64,000 nucleotides of DNA from Pseudoscleropodium purum (Eukaryota > Streptophyta > Bryopsida > Hypnales > Brachytheciaceae): positions 31,973,063 through 32,037,062 of the forward strand of contig OZ017795.1 in NCBI GenBank assembly GCA_963969395.1. Reading direction: 5' to 3'. A program made the translations under genes and the position numbers. Below, one piece after another: positions 1 through 11,692 of the stretch (positions within the stretch are counted from its first letter, which is position 1; each line of letters starts with the position of its first letter). The notes under the pieces were generated by a model. It was not told where the DNA came from. It ran no database searches and saw only the letters and a program-made list of their open reading frames with translations.

Positions 1-360
1 TGGCGAACATTTTTTGGCCAATGAATGACAAAGATTCTCTCCATGCAAGACAAAAGTGCAACTATTCATCCTCCAAATTTTTGTAGGAGAAGAGATGATT
101 ATCTACAATAGCTTGACTTCCAATGAGTGCTTTTGCATTTTTCTTAAGCCAAAAATGCACACTCTACCAATACAGATGATTTCCACGGTGATTGATTTGG
201 TGTTCAAGGGTTCAACTAGTCCAGTGCAAAATCCTACAGTTCAATATGCGAAGTGAACAATTTTTAAACTATTTTGCTCTTTGCAATAGAAATGACAGTT
301 TTGAGTGATTTTTTTTTTTATGGAATAAAAAACCTCAGGACATAGGTCTTACACTATTTA
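1..360. repeat. Two dispersed AT-rich repeat fragments
   Basis: No gene is seen before the RING gene. Bases about 17-240 resemble 23300-23520 in the same orientation, and 25390-25625 and 61670-61875 in inverse orientation (shared words include the run around 'cttccaatgag' and 'ttcttaag'). Bases about 250-360 resemble 28370-28480. These are fragments of unclassified repeat families; I see no coding domain in them. Confidence 0.5.
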
Positions 361-861
361 ATCATAGCCAAAGAGTTAAATATATATAATTTGTTATATG
401 TTTTGATTCTGTATTTGAAAGAAATATTCTACCAGTTCTACTCTCTCCTTTGTAACATTTATAGAGGTTCGACTGTACCTTTACTTCCAGTTCAATGATT
501 TCGAAGCATCTTGGCATATTCATCCCCTGAGGAGCATCTTCCGCCGTTCATTCCTCGGGACCGCGTGATTTTCCTGCGAGGAATTTTCGAACGTCGTCCC
601 TTGCGGGTCACTCATCGTCCCTGCGCGTCCGCCATTTTTTCAATTCTCTTCAAGCTTGCCGGCCTCGCGGTTGCCGACTTCAATTTCGTGGCCGGCCTCC
701 CAAGTCCAGAATCCACTCCGGATTCAAACAGACTTTGGGTTTCTTAGGGTTGGGTTGGGTTGCGTTGCGTTGCGTTGAGGTGGGTTCGTTTATTGGAACC
801 CAGTGCTTGCATCGAAAGCGTAGAATTAGCTTTTCCTCCCTCGAATCGGAGATTTCGCCTG

Positions 862-1551
862 ATGCCCACAAACGTGACGATGAGCAGTGCAGCGGAGGCC
901 GTCCCTTCCGATGGCACCCGCGACAGGAAAGCCGCGAAGGGGAGACGCCGAAGAGCGGCCGCGGAGCAGCGTCGAATCGAGCAACAGCGGTGGGGGAAGT
1001 ACCTGGATGAGGACGAGGACGACGATTACGCCGTGGTGATTGCGCCCATCCCTCCGGGCTCTCGTCGCCGCGCGAGACGACGGAGCGATCGGGAAATATT
1101 GCTCCACACCAGCTTCGATCACGCGCTTGAGGAAGATCTCGATCCTGACTTGGCTCTGTCGTTGGCTTTGGCTTTATCTTTGTCTTCAACAACTGCGACG
1201 GAGGACACTGAGCCCGCTCCAATTGCTTCGATTGGAACCCTCGCCGACATGACGTACGAGAGTCTGGTGCAGCTCGAGAATGTGACGTGCGTGGCATCGG
1301 CTGCAATGATTGAGAGTTTACCTGTGTGCAATTTCGTCAAGGAGCAAGCCGGGGGGTCCGAAGTGTGCGTGATTTGTCAAGGGGAATATGGTCATGGGGA
1401 TTTGCAAGTGAAGCTGCCTTGTTTGCATGCTTTTCATCAGGCTTGTGGCGCGGAATGGCTACGCAAATACTCCAAGCTCTGTCCTGTATGCAAACATGAT
1501 ATCACCGAGGTTGCGTCTGAGGTGCCCGAGGTACCTGAGGCATCTGTGTAG
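862..1551 (+). CDS. RING-H2 finger protein, probable E3 ubiquitin ligase
   Basis: Single-exon gene of 229 residues. The start is the first ATG in the frame (862); the frame stays open further upstream but has no ATG there. The N-terminal part is basic and low in complexity (Arg/Ala/Glu rich, with an Asp/Glu run near residue 50), then comes a Leu/Ala/Ser-rich helix-like stretch. Residues about 168-213 form a RING-H2 domain: CVIC, then PCLHAFH, then CPVC, giving the C-x2-C, C-x-H-x2-H-x2-C and C-x2-C spacing that binds two zinc ions. Proteins of this build (BIG BROTHER-like) usually recruit an E2 and ubiquitinate substrates; no substrate can be read from the sequence. No membrane segment is seen. 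It converges with the M16 protease gene, with about 1.5 kb between their stops. The RING call is firm; the exact subfamily is not. Confidence 0.85.
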   Translation: MPTNVTMSSAAEAVPSDGTRDRKAAKGRRRRAAAEQRRIEQQRWGKYLDEDEDDDYAVVIAPIPPGSRRRARRRSDREILLHTSFDHALEEDLDPDLALSLALALSLSSTTATEDTEPAPIASIGTLADMTYESLVQLENVTCVASAAMIESLPVCNFVKEQAGGSEVCVICQGEYGHGDLQVKLPCLHAFHQACGAEWLRKYSKLCPVCKHDITEVASEVPEVPEASV

Positions 1552-3089
1552 TTAGTTCGTTGCTTCGACCATGTTTATATATTCTTGGATTCTCGTAGTC
1601 TCTTTCCTTGCAGCCACATTGGCTGGATTACGTTGCCCATCATCGGAGCCATCCACATTCAGGATTGTAGCTTGTACATAATGATGTAGTGGTATGGGGG
1701 TGAGTAGAGGTGACTAGCTTCGTTCGTTTTCGTGGTTGGGGTCGAGAGCCAGTACCTGAAGCTGAGACACCAACAACGAAGTGATTAGGGTACGGTTGAG
1801 AAGAGGGCCAGTGCCATTCGTTCGTGCTAATTGAGCGGATGCAAATATCTTCGGATTGTAAGTTAGAGTGAAGGAATTTTGAAAAAATTGTACAGATTTC
1901 TTCTCTGCGAGTGTCTTGCATATCTTGTGAAAGCCAAGAGGCTGGGCGGGGGCGCGAGGCCCCTTCACATAAACGGTCTTGCATATCTTGATCTCTGAAT
2001 TTCTCAAGTTCTGGTAGTACCCTAATTGCACTGCCTTTCAAGGGACATATGGGTTTCTGAATGCACGCTGAACTTGTGTTCACAACTTAACATTTGGAAT
2101 TTGTATAATCATGTGCTTGCTGTACATTCAGCTCTGCCTTGGGGTGACAAATGTTCTCTGACAAATGGACTCCTTGCTCAGGAGCTTTGAACTTGACATG
2201 TGGACACTGTCCAATCACCTGTGGACAGCACATCTTTGCAGTCCTTTCCGGGGAATGTGCAACTGAGGTGGGGTATCGTAAAACTACAGCTCCGGGACTC
2301 AAAAAGTGTCCTCTCTGCACATGGTACATATGAGAGTCTTAAATCTACCAAAAAGAACGTTTCTGGGTAGGGACACTCCATAACATTGTTCACCAATGAG
2401 GTAGGGGTCCCTTTTGCATCCTTGAAAAGGGAACCCACAAAATTGTCTTATGTGGCTCCTATGCGACTCCAACCCCAATCCTTGAATTAACTGATAACTT
2501 CCTCCAACCCGAATCCTTCAACCCGAATCCTTGAATTAACTCATAAGTCCCTCCAAGGCATCTAGCAAAGCATGATAACTGGGGAGGACCATTGCCTGGT
2601 TAGACAATGATTATGTCAGACACCCAGATTTCAGCTTCAATAATCCCTGCGGCTTCTGTTTGCATTCCAAGGATTTCTTATGGATATCCCACCTTACAAG
2701 AGTCATCAGAGAGGTTGGCTGTACACGCCAAGAGAATCTTGAGATATTGTGTGAATGTGCAATTACAAAATGTGCAATTAGAGAGGGTTGAGTGTAATAT
2801 GGAGTACTAACTGATTTGGATGATGACTTTCGCGGTTCATTCATAGATGGGGGTGACGCGCGAAGGCAATGCAATAGCCTCGGAACAATGTGATCAGGCA
2901 TTCTCAACTTCTCTTTACTAGCTTGCTCATCCATCTTTGAATACTTACAAGGTGAATACCCATTTGGTAAACAAGTGTGAATGGTCTATATCAATAATTT
3001 GAAATGATTCATTTCAATGGGAAGATTCGGCAGTTTTTCAATGAGCAACATTGTGTTTTAATAACTACCGAACTCACAAGCTGTGTCAC
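1552..3089. other. Intergenic region between convergent genes
   Basis: This holds the 3' regions of the RING gene (+) and the M16 gene (-). I see no convincing gene. A small direct duplication lies at about 2471-2557: two copies of a ~40-bp unit containing 'aatccttgaattaact'. A 60-codon plus-strand frame at 2151-2333 has CxxC pairs but no recognisable domain. Confidence 0.5.
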
Positions 3090-6000
3090 TCACGAAGCAT
3101 TGGGCAGCAAAACAACTGCTTTGTAGTCACTTGTGCAAGGTAGTGGCAGGATACGGCAGAGTGATTCTTTCATTGACTCGTTGTTTGTCTCTGCTCTGAC
3201 TTCTTCACGTAGCTCATCTTGGGCCTGCAGCCACGTTAACAAAAAATCAACAAAATGATGGCAACTTCTTCTCTAATAATCTAAAGCACTGCGGAGTGGT
3301 ACGCCATTTAGCCTCCCAGCACATCATTAATCACTAAACAGGGTTGCCAGAGATCCTTACCTGCAATGAACTTGCCAAGCCCCCTGTGAAGTTTCTCGAT
3401 TGGTAGGCTCGCCTCAAGCGGTTGACCCAATAGTCGTTATCCTGAACACCAGAAAATGTCGACATTATCATAAAATAGATTCGAAAATGCAATGTACCCA
3501 ATGCTCCCGTAATTTGTACATCTGAATACTGGTAAGCTACTAAATAATACATCCAGAAACATTCACAGCCCGTGAGTGCAGGAAGGCTGATTTGAAGTCT
3601 GATCCACATTTGAAGTCAAATTTCAGGCTACATTCGTGTACCTCTTGAAAGATTTCATACTCCCGTTGTTCAATCTCCAAAACGGTTTCCACATCGTCAT
3701 TGACTGCTGTCTTTTCTTCTTGCAGTTGCCTGATTTCCTCCAAGGTGATATCAACCTGAATTTGACCATAGACACAGTAATGAACTCTACCACCAAGGAG
3801 GCAATGAAAACGATTGGGGGAGTCCATAAAGAGCCATGATTTGGATATGTAATATGAGAGCGACTGGTCCAAGTGTTCATCACTAGTCCAAAAATTATGA
3901 CGATGCAGAAGCAAATTCGAATGGAAAAATGTAATCTCCGTATCTTCAACATTATCAAGAACTTCGGCGTCATATTTTAGGCTGGTTTTCAGAATCAAGA
4001 GTATGAATTAATGCAAGTCGTATGATTAAAAATATTTGTGCTATACGGAGTAGAATTGTATTTACCAACTCCCATGCAATGTCAGGATCACAAGAAAAAC
4101 TGACAGCAACATGCCCAAACATCTCCTCATACAAGAACGGATTGCTGCCTCCCATGTATGCAGACACAGTTGCACCGTACACCTGTCAGGATGGGCAACA
4201 GTTTGACGGTCAGCTGCTTGACAAGACTCATTCGAGTGTCTTCGGAAGAAACTGTAGAGGAACCCTAAACCCTATACCCTACCTTTCCATGCTTGAATCG
4301 GAGAACTTGCACAATTTTTGTTTCCAGAAACTTGCACATGAATTCTGTCTTCTCCACGTCAAGACCCTGAATGAAAAGAAAATTCTATCGATTTAGTTGG
4401 AAATTCTGTCAAATTAGTAATGAACACAACCCTGTGCACGATAAGAAAATTGTGATGAATGTTATCTGGAGTTTTCAACTTGGGGCATAAGATCTCACCA
4501 CCTGGGGACCTTGTAAATGGATAGGAAAAGCGAGATAAACTTCACACTGAGATTCGACCATGTCCATCCAAACTTCTTCCCTGATAAAATCAACTCAAAA
4601 ATTACTCGTAAGGTATAAATTAAGACACGCATATCATTTGATCTGCCTGTAAAGAAGAGATCTATTCATTTCTGGAAGAGTAAGGCTAGTACAGTACCTT
4701 ATAATCTCTGAAGTAGGAGTCACGGGCACAATTGCCAAATTTTTGCGGTCGAAGAGCATCACAGGCTTCTCTGGCTTAGGAATACCCCCCTTAATGAATT
4801 CAAAGCATTGTATTAGGACAAGGGTCCCTAAGCGAAAATTAACCATACTTCGTATGAGCAGAGGAATTCATGGGTATAGAACGCTTTAATAGAGCAAAAA
4901 ATATACTGAAATGTAATATAATATCTGTTCAAGTATCGCAGACCCCCGCACAGACCTCAACAGATGGACAGGGATTTGAAATTTTCCAGGAAAAGTAGAT
5001 GATGAGCATCGTATTACCAGGTATTGCAATATAAGTGGCAAGGCCTCCTTAGTGTCGATAGCTCCAACGATTATCACTGTAAACGTGGAAGGGTCTATGT
5101 AACAATCATTAAAATATTGGCAGCCTTTTTTTGGATCCACTTTGGTGAGAGTTGCTGTTGTCCACGGCTACCAGTGCACATCAACCAGTCAAAAGCACGA
5201 GTTTAGGATCAGAATATCAGTCATTTGTTGCCAAGAATGAACGGGGTGGACAAACGAACACATAAATATGTAGTCAACAACACCTAGCCTTGAACTAACC
5301 TTGTAGAAAAAAGAATCGCCGAGGTTGACAGCACTAATTCTGTCGTAAAATGCACTCTGCGGATCTCGATCTAGGGCCTTCAAATGCTCGATATATCTTT
5401 CCATCACCAGTTTCACTTCCGCATCGGCAGCCTCCACTTTCGTCACAAACAATTGGTGCCCAAGCTGGAGCAAAATCCAGTAATCTCAGTAAACAGTTAC
5501 TCCACTATCCTCTCCCGGTATGCATGTGCACTTGCAAGTGCATCTTTCTACAAATAAACCCCGTATACTGCTAATTTATTATTGGAGAAAGCATAGGCAA
5601 GGGTAATCGTAGATCAGTACTATAATCTGAATGTATCTGCTAAGATAGCGACATTTAGAATTTGGGCGCATTCTTCTCGCAGCTCCATAGAAGAAGATCG
5701 CAAACAGGTACAGTTTGAGGAGATACTGTTACATTTGATAGTGACAAGTGCTTGTGTGGGCAGTCAGAATTGGATGAGCCCTGCTAACAGCCATAGTGAA
5801 GCAAGGAAGATTATATTACCTGCAGAGCTGTTTCCAAGTCCGCTTTCGAACAATCTACGGCAAAAGCCCGCGTGTAATATCCAAGAGATACGCTTGGATC
5901 AATTATTTTGCCTGCAAGCAGTTCATTCAGTATAGGAGGTTTATGGCCGTAAATGCCCACTTCATGAGCAAAGGGTCTTCCCATTTTGCATGTATAGTGG

Positions 6001-9000
6001 TCACTTTCATCTATTTCAGATATTCCTCCATATGCGAATCCACGCACGAGAATCTGCAATGACAAGTGGAACCCAAGAGATGATTTAAAAATTTCTCAAG
6101 CATAAATTAGTAATTAAATAGGTCTGCCCTTCTGCGCAGGCAATAGACCAGCTCACAAATCGAGATACATCGAAGTAAATTACAGAGAACACAAACAACA
6201 TGCAGTAAAGTGAATCGATAGATAAAAGGGAATTTTAACCTCATCATCATTGAAGTCTGTGCATTTATAGCACACGCGCATCCCATTGCTTAGAGTTATC
6301 TCTGTTGCTTCAAATTCGAGACATTCCTTGGTCTCGGTAATTACTCTATACATCCCAGAAAACATCGTCATGCACCCGTCATGTCCACAGACCATAACTC
6401 AGTCAGCCAAAAGCTCTCTACAGCCCTAACACCATCTCAGGAACTAAAGAAGGTCACGCTGAAGCAATTGACCTCATTTGAGGTCTACAAACAGAATAGA
6501 AATCTAATTAGCATTCCTCGGAGCACACAGCGATCTCCTTACCCTGGTGCGGGGAGATCCATAACAATGACTTCTGGGAGATTTTCTTCATCCCAAGTGG
6601 CGATATCACCCTGTATTTCCATCTCTGCTACTTTCGCAACAACAGCCTTCAATTTCTCCTCGTCCGCAATCGCATGAGGTTCGGTAGTTTTAATTACACA
6701 GCTATGTGTTGTGTAAAAGTGCTCTGCAACCTTCGACACCTCGGTAGCAGAGATGTCTGATATTTGGATTAAGAATGTGTCAGAACTCCCACTGTTGTTG
6801 CGTCGATGTTGAGATTCACTTCAAGCTCTAGCTATGTTCCATAGAGCTAGCCCTCTCAGCGAGATTTTTAGACAAGAATAAATCCGTAAAAATGAACGCA
6901 CCTTCTACGAGAGTCTTCCGAAGCTGCGTTGAATATTCGATTGATGGTAATGCATTTCCCCGCAGGAAGTGCTAAAACACGAATCACATTTGGTTAGAGT
7001 CAGTTGTCACTGAAGTCTCGTTGCCTTCGAAAATGGTGCATATGCTGTTCTTATAACGCGAAACAGAACCCGAAAAAGTACCATTCTTTGAGCACAGATT
7101 TGTACGTCTGTGAAACTCTTATATAAGCAGTAAGATAAAATTCAATGCTTCCTATCTGCAAAAGCCCCTCTCGTTACCTTGAAATTGCATTGCACTCGAT
7201 TCAAGAGAACCTCGATAAAAAATGAAAGTCTCAATGATTAATAAAACTCTTCACACCATCTTAAATCTCAGAGAACTGTTTCTGAAATCGATCTCACCAA
7301 AGCCAGCTGCCTCACCTCAACGTAAATGTCACGCAAGTCTTTGGACTGACGTTGGTCTCGCTGTAGATAATTCGATTTAAGGAACACCAGATGCTCTGCA
7401 CGCGCAACTGCTATTTCCCTCTCTGAAAACCCGTATAATCGTACTCGTGCAACCTTCACATTTAACACAGTATCCTAGCAAATTAGAACAATGCCTTCGC
7501 GCTAATGCACGAATTACTAATTAAAACATGATGAGAGCATAAGAGCCTCACCTCTGTGAGCAATTGCTCCAGTGCTCGACATGTTCCTCCTTCGGAGCAT
7601 AGTGCACGAAGGGTGTAAACCATCACTGGGTTGCTTACGACCAAACTTGTCCCGTCGCCGGAATAAAACGGCCGATCTGTCTGCTTTGAAATCCTGTAGA
7701 GCCTACTATCTAAAGCACTGAAGAACATCGTTCTAGCCAGTTCCAAACGGATATCTTTAACTGTATTTTTTGATGGTCTTGGTGCCATGCAGGCTAGGTC
7801 GACTCCTGACTGAATATATCAAAATGAAGATTTTGATGTTAGGTCTTCTGGCAATCAATGATGCTTGAAAATATATGGTCGTTCAACACAAAGAAGACTA
7901 CCGTCATCCCAGTCAGAATAAATAAATGGACTGGAAGCTTCTTTGACGAAAGAGGAACATACTTTGTTATAATCAAGAACCACTTCGTAATAACCATCTC
8001 AATTTAGAAAGTCGAAACCGAAGCGGAAGTGGAAGTGCAAAAGGTAGATGAGATGAATACTTACTCCTTCTGCCTCTGGATCCACAAAACATAAGAAGCG
8101 TGGTTCATCATGTGGAGGCACTGGGAATGTCGGGGTTGTGAGAGAACGGTTTGTGTCTTGAACATGACTTCGCTTAGCGGCGAACTCAAGTTTGATGAGT
8201 TTGACAACATCCTAGAGTAAACATGAAAAAATTAAAAACTTTTGACAAGCATTCCAACGAAGAAAAGAGCACCAAAGGAATCCAATCAGAAAGGATTTTC
8301 GGCGTATGCAACAATTGGATTGGATTCTGATTCGGCGTATGCAACAATTTAGATTCTGTTCAAAGCTATTCTAAGACTTCAAGAAGCATACCATTGTTAC
8401 AACAACATTCAACTTACTACAAAACAAAGGCTACTGAGCACCTGAAAAGGTCCTGGAGGTTTGAGCAAGCCAGATTCGTGCCACAAAGTGGAATACCTCA
8501 GAGTTGTCAAAGTCTCCAACCGCAACAACTGCCATGTTTTCTGGTCGATACCAAGTGCGGTAGAAATCTCGCACACGTTGCCCAGGCACGCTTTTTATAA
8601 CTTCCTCTTCTCCAATTGGTAGACGATCACCATACTGCAAGCAATCGGAGAGTTTAGCAAAGTTCATTAAGGAAAAATTACTGCTTGTCGGTACACAAAC
8701 CGATGAGTAGTTCTGGAGCTCTAACTTGCAAGGAATCACATGACCTTGCTTGACTACCATCATTAACAGAGGTGATCGATTTAATTTCCTTGCTCTGACC
8801 AGTAAAAGTTGTCCCTAAAACAAGTACGCGAACCTCTCTTAAACTACCCTAAAATTGAAACAAGATGAGGTATGACACCTTAGAACCTTCCAACAAGACT
8901 TTCGTGTATGCTGTCCTTGATCGCCCGGCGGAATTCCTTCCCTGTCTCCATTCCTCCAGTACAGCACCTCTCTCTTTCTCCAAATCCTCGTCAGATGCCC

Positions 9001-10010
9001 GAATCTGAAAATTCATTTCACAACATGAGCTTTGCATGAACTCCCCCAGTAGATTGCTTCAACATATGAAACACATTAGAGGTCAGAGAAATTAGAATTT
9101 GCTAAAGAAACGTTTATCTTGTAAGCTGCATCATACCTCCGTGCTGTATTCAGCCAAAACATGGAGAGCTTTGGACAAGATTTCGGGTCTATCAACAGGA
9201 ACCAATATCTCATAGACGGTCTCATCAAAATATGTGTAAGCATTGTTGCAAGGTCCAAACTGCGAGCCAATAGTCTCCAAGAAATGAACCAAATCATGGT
9301 TTGAATAATCCTTAGTAGCACTGAAAGCCAAGTGCTCCACGATATGTGCGACACCTTGCTCGCCGTCCTCCTCGAAAACAGACCTGCCACTCAACATTCA
9401 TTTGAAGAGATCAGGGTTTGATTTCACATCCTAAAGTACAATTTGAAATAATTCCTGCACCTGATGAGGTTCTAATTGCCAGTACGTCTTAAGAAGATTC
9501 AGACATTCCTGAAGACTCGCAGGCGTCATTTGTCGCAAACAGAAACCGCCTAATGGGAGCCCTAGCTTGGCTATCACTGAAACAAAGATACTCAAGAAAT
9601 GGTGTGCATCAGCAGGATATTAACAAAATGAAAGAAACAAGACTCTGTTCCATCGAAGCTTACCCTACTGGCACCACAAGTGCAAGAGCTGCTCGATCTC
9701 GTGGCTTCACGTTTTTGCGGACATAGTACCGCATCCCATTCTCCAACATTCCGTACAAAGCTCCCGCCGGACCTGCAGGAAGAAGATCCTCAGATTTGAC
9801 GTTCAGAGGCTTCAGCCCCTCGAAACCAAGCACGAGTGGCTCCGCGGGCGCCGGTGGAGCGATGGCCACTTCCTCGGACTTCGACACCATCGACATCGAC
9901 CGCACGAACTTTCCAGGCTCCAGAATGGACTTCTGTCTCTCAAGCTGCCTCCCAGACGGCTGCCGTTGCATGCCTCCGCTCGCCATCGGCTTCACTTCGC
10001 TTCCCTCCAT
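3090..10010 (-). CDS. PQQL-like insulinase-family (M16) zinc metalloprotease
   Basis: Twenty exons join in frame to 1013 codons: 10010-9664, 9383-9137, 9004-8879, 8634-8497, 8211-8065, 7809-7552, 7453-7316, 6971-6902, 6756-6543, 6345-6240, 6053-5820, 5464-5300, 5167-5018, 4789-4698, 4580-4502, 4366-4283, 4182-4066, 3755-3642, 3441-3361, 3224-3090. All junctions are GT-AG. Residues 129-133 are HIVEH, the inverted HxxEH zinc site of M16 peptidases. The third ligand is probably Glu209 in the conserved DLEKERG stretch at the expected distance. Later exons match the inactive C-terminal M16 domains (for example LSNGMRVCYK, DPSTFTVIIVG, LEIEQRE, YWVNRLRRAYQSR). The length fits plant PQQL proteins (Arabidopsis At5g56730 type); the function in plants is poorly known, and proteolysis of peptides is inferred. 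No clear transit peptide is seen. The final stop TGA overlaps a perfect GTGAGT donor, so a further 3' exon may exist. Confidence 0.9.
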
Positions 10011-10860
10011 AATTCACACTATCAATCCTCAACGCTTCAAAATCGAACAAACTACCGAAGCCGAAGTGTAGCGCAAATCTTAAATCCCTCACACACGAAC
10101 TCCGATCCGATTGCCTCAATTTCCCCAGCAAACTCGTTCCAGAGCTAATACTTAACAAGAAAATTCTCCGAGAGCCTCTTTATCCTCAACCAGAGTGGAC
10201 TAATTCAAATACTCAGCGGTCAAATTTCGGCGCTAGGAATCGAAGCACGTGCTTCCAATTCAGAACCTGCAGCACATTTCGAAGAGCATTACATACAGTA
10301 ATTAAAGCTGACTATCAATTGCGAAAACCTTGAGAACTTCCGGCAAATTCGAATGCCGTTGCAGACCAATTTCTACAGAAATTCCCGATCAAAATCCGTA
10401 GCACTTATTTAATCCACGGTTGTTCTAATCAGGAGAAAAAGATCAATTTCACTCCTGAAGTACTACAAGAGAATGCATCAATTCTGCTGCAAAGTAACTG
10501 CAAATACTGTTCGAGTTGCACGACATTCGTATCGAATGCTTTGATGCACTTGGAGGTATTCTGGAATATGGCACATAAAATAATAAATCTAGCACCAATT
10601 TGACTCCTTCCGTCTCTCCTGCAAGACGGTGCTTGAAATCTGGAGAGGATCGTAAGCTTCGTTTGGGATTCGGCGACTTGAAAGGAATCGGCACAGCACC
10701 TCGACAATAGCACGAGCTACCTAAGCCTATGAAGACTTAGGTAGACTTACGTAGGAGAACTATCTCCGACAATCCAACACACTTTTCATTCACATTGGTC
10801 ACAGGATCATAGTTACACTAGAATTAGTCTTCTAGACAATCTACACTGTCCAATGTTGAA
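10011..10860. promoter_or_regulatory. 5' flank of the M16 protease gene
   Basis: About 0.85 kb of intermediate GC lies between the M16 start codon and the first repeat element. It presumably holds the promoter and 5' UTR of that minus-strand gene. I see no convincing TATA box or coding exon. A 94-codon minus-strand frame at 10429-10713 has no recognisable domain. Confidence 0.4.
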
Positions 10861-10863
10861 TCC

Positions 10864-11692
10864 ATACTATAAAGTGGGGTCGAGCAAGGTGAAAACCCAA
10901 GATTTTTATCCTAGGGGAAAATGTAAGAATTTTTTTATTTCTAACACATGAAAAATCTGCAAATTTCTAATTCATATTTGCAATCAAAGGTCCCAAAACA
11001 CCTTTGGGGGTTAGGGGGTTAGAGGAGGGAATAGGATTAACCCCGGAGCGCTCCGACATCCATTTTTTGGACGATGAATAGATTAAAGTTCTTGTTTCCA
11101 TCTTGTTCTTGCTTGGATGAAAGTCATCCTAATTTTTGGTGATACTTTATTAAGTTCTTGTCTTATCTAATGGTTGGATTTGGTATTACTAGAATAAAAA
11201 AATTTCTAAAATTACAAATGCGGAAGTGTGTCAAGTGGTCAAATTGCATTGATTCTAGTTCAAAACTACATTAGCAAAAATGAAGTCCAAGATGTAAAGA
11301 ACACAAAAATTTCAAAAAATCACCATGTCAAGAGAACCTCATTTTGAATCCATTCCAATAAGTTTTGCTCAAAAAATGATAATATTTTGCTTGTAATCAA
11401 ATTTTGAAGAAATTTTGAAATTTTCCTTTCCAAATTTATAGAAAAATATTGGTGATAGTATTGGTGCATCTAACCATACAAATGGAATCTAAAATTCAAA
11501 ATCTACAACTTTCTTTTGTATATCACTTCTAAAATATTCTTTCAAGTAGCACTTTATAATGATTTTCTCCAAATCGTCAAATCTGGAGAAGAGTCTAGAT
11601 GCTCCAGAGTTAATACGACACAAAATAGGGGCTTTTTTTTACATTTATCCCAAAAAACTACGTTTTCACCCTACTAGACCTACTTTAGTATC
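10864..11692. mobile_element. Non-coding element with imperfect terminal inverted repeats
   Basis: The left end (about 10864-10898, beginning 'atactataaagt') and the reverse complement of the right end (about 11655-11692) match imperfectly over ~30 bp, including 'gggtgaaaac'. Internal words near 10900-11000 resemble the smaller elements at 20741-20984 and 24264-24493 (poly-A/T tract, 'atttgcaatcaaaggtccc'-like run, then 'acatttatcc' close to the right end). I infer a non-autonomous DNA element, possibly Mutator-like. No transposase frame is present and the target duplication is unclear. Confidence 0.4.

Noticed and set aside
680..1306. 208-codon minus-strand frame
   Set aside because: Overlaps the RING gene in antisense; Arg/Pro/Ser-rich shadow of GC-rich coding sequence.
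2151..2333. 60-codon frame with CxxC pairs (CGHC, CPLC)
   Set aside because: Spacing does not fit a RING or other zinc finger, and there is no gene context.
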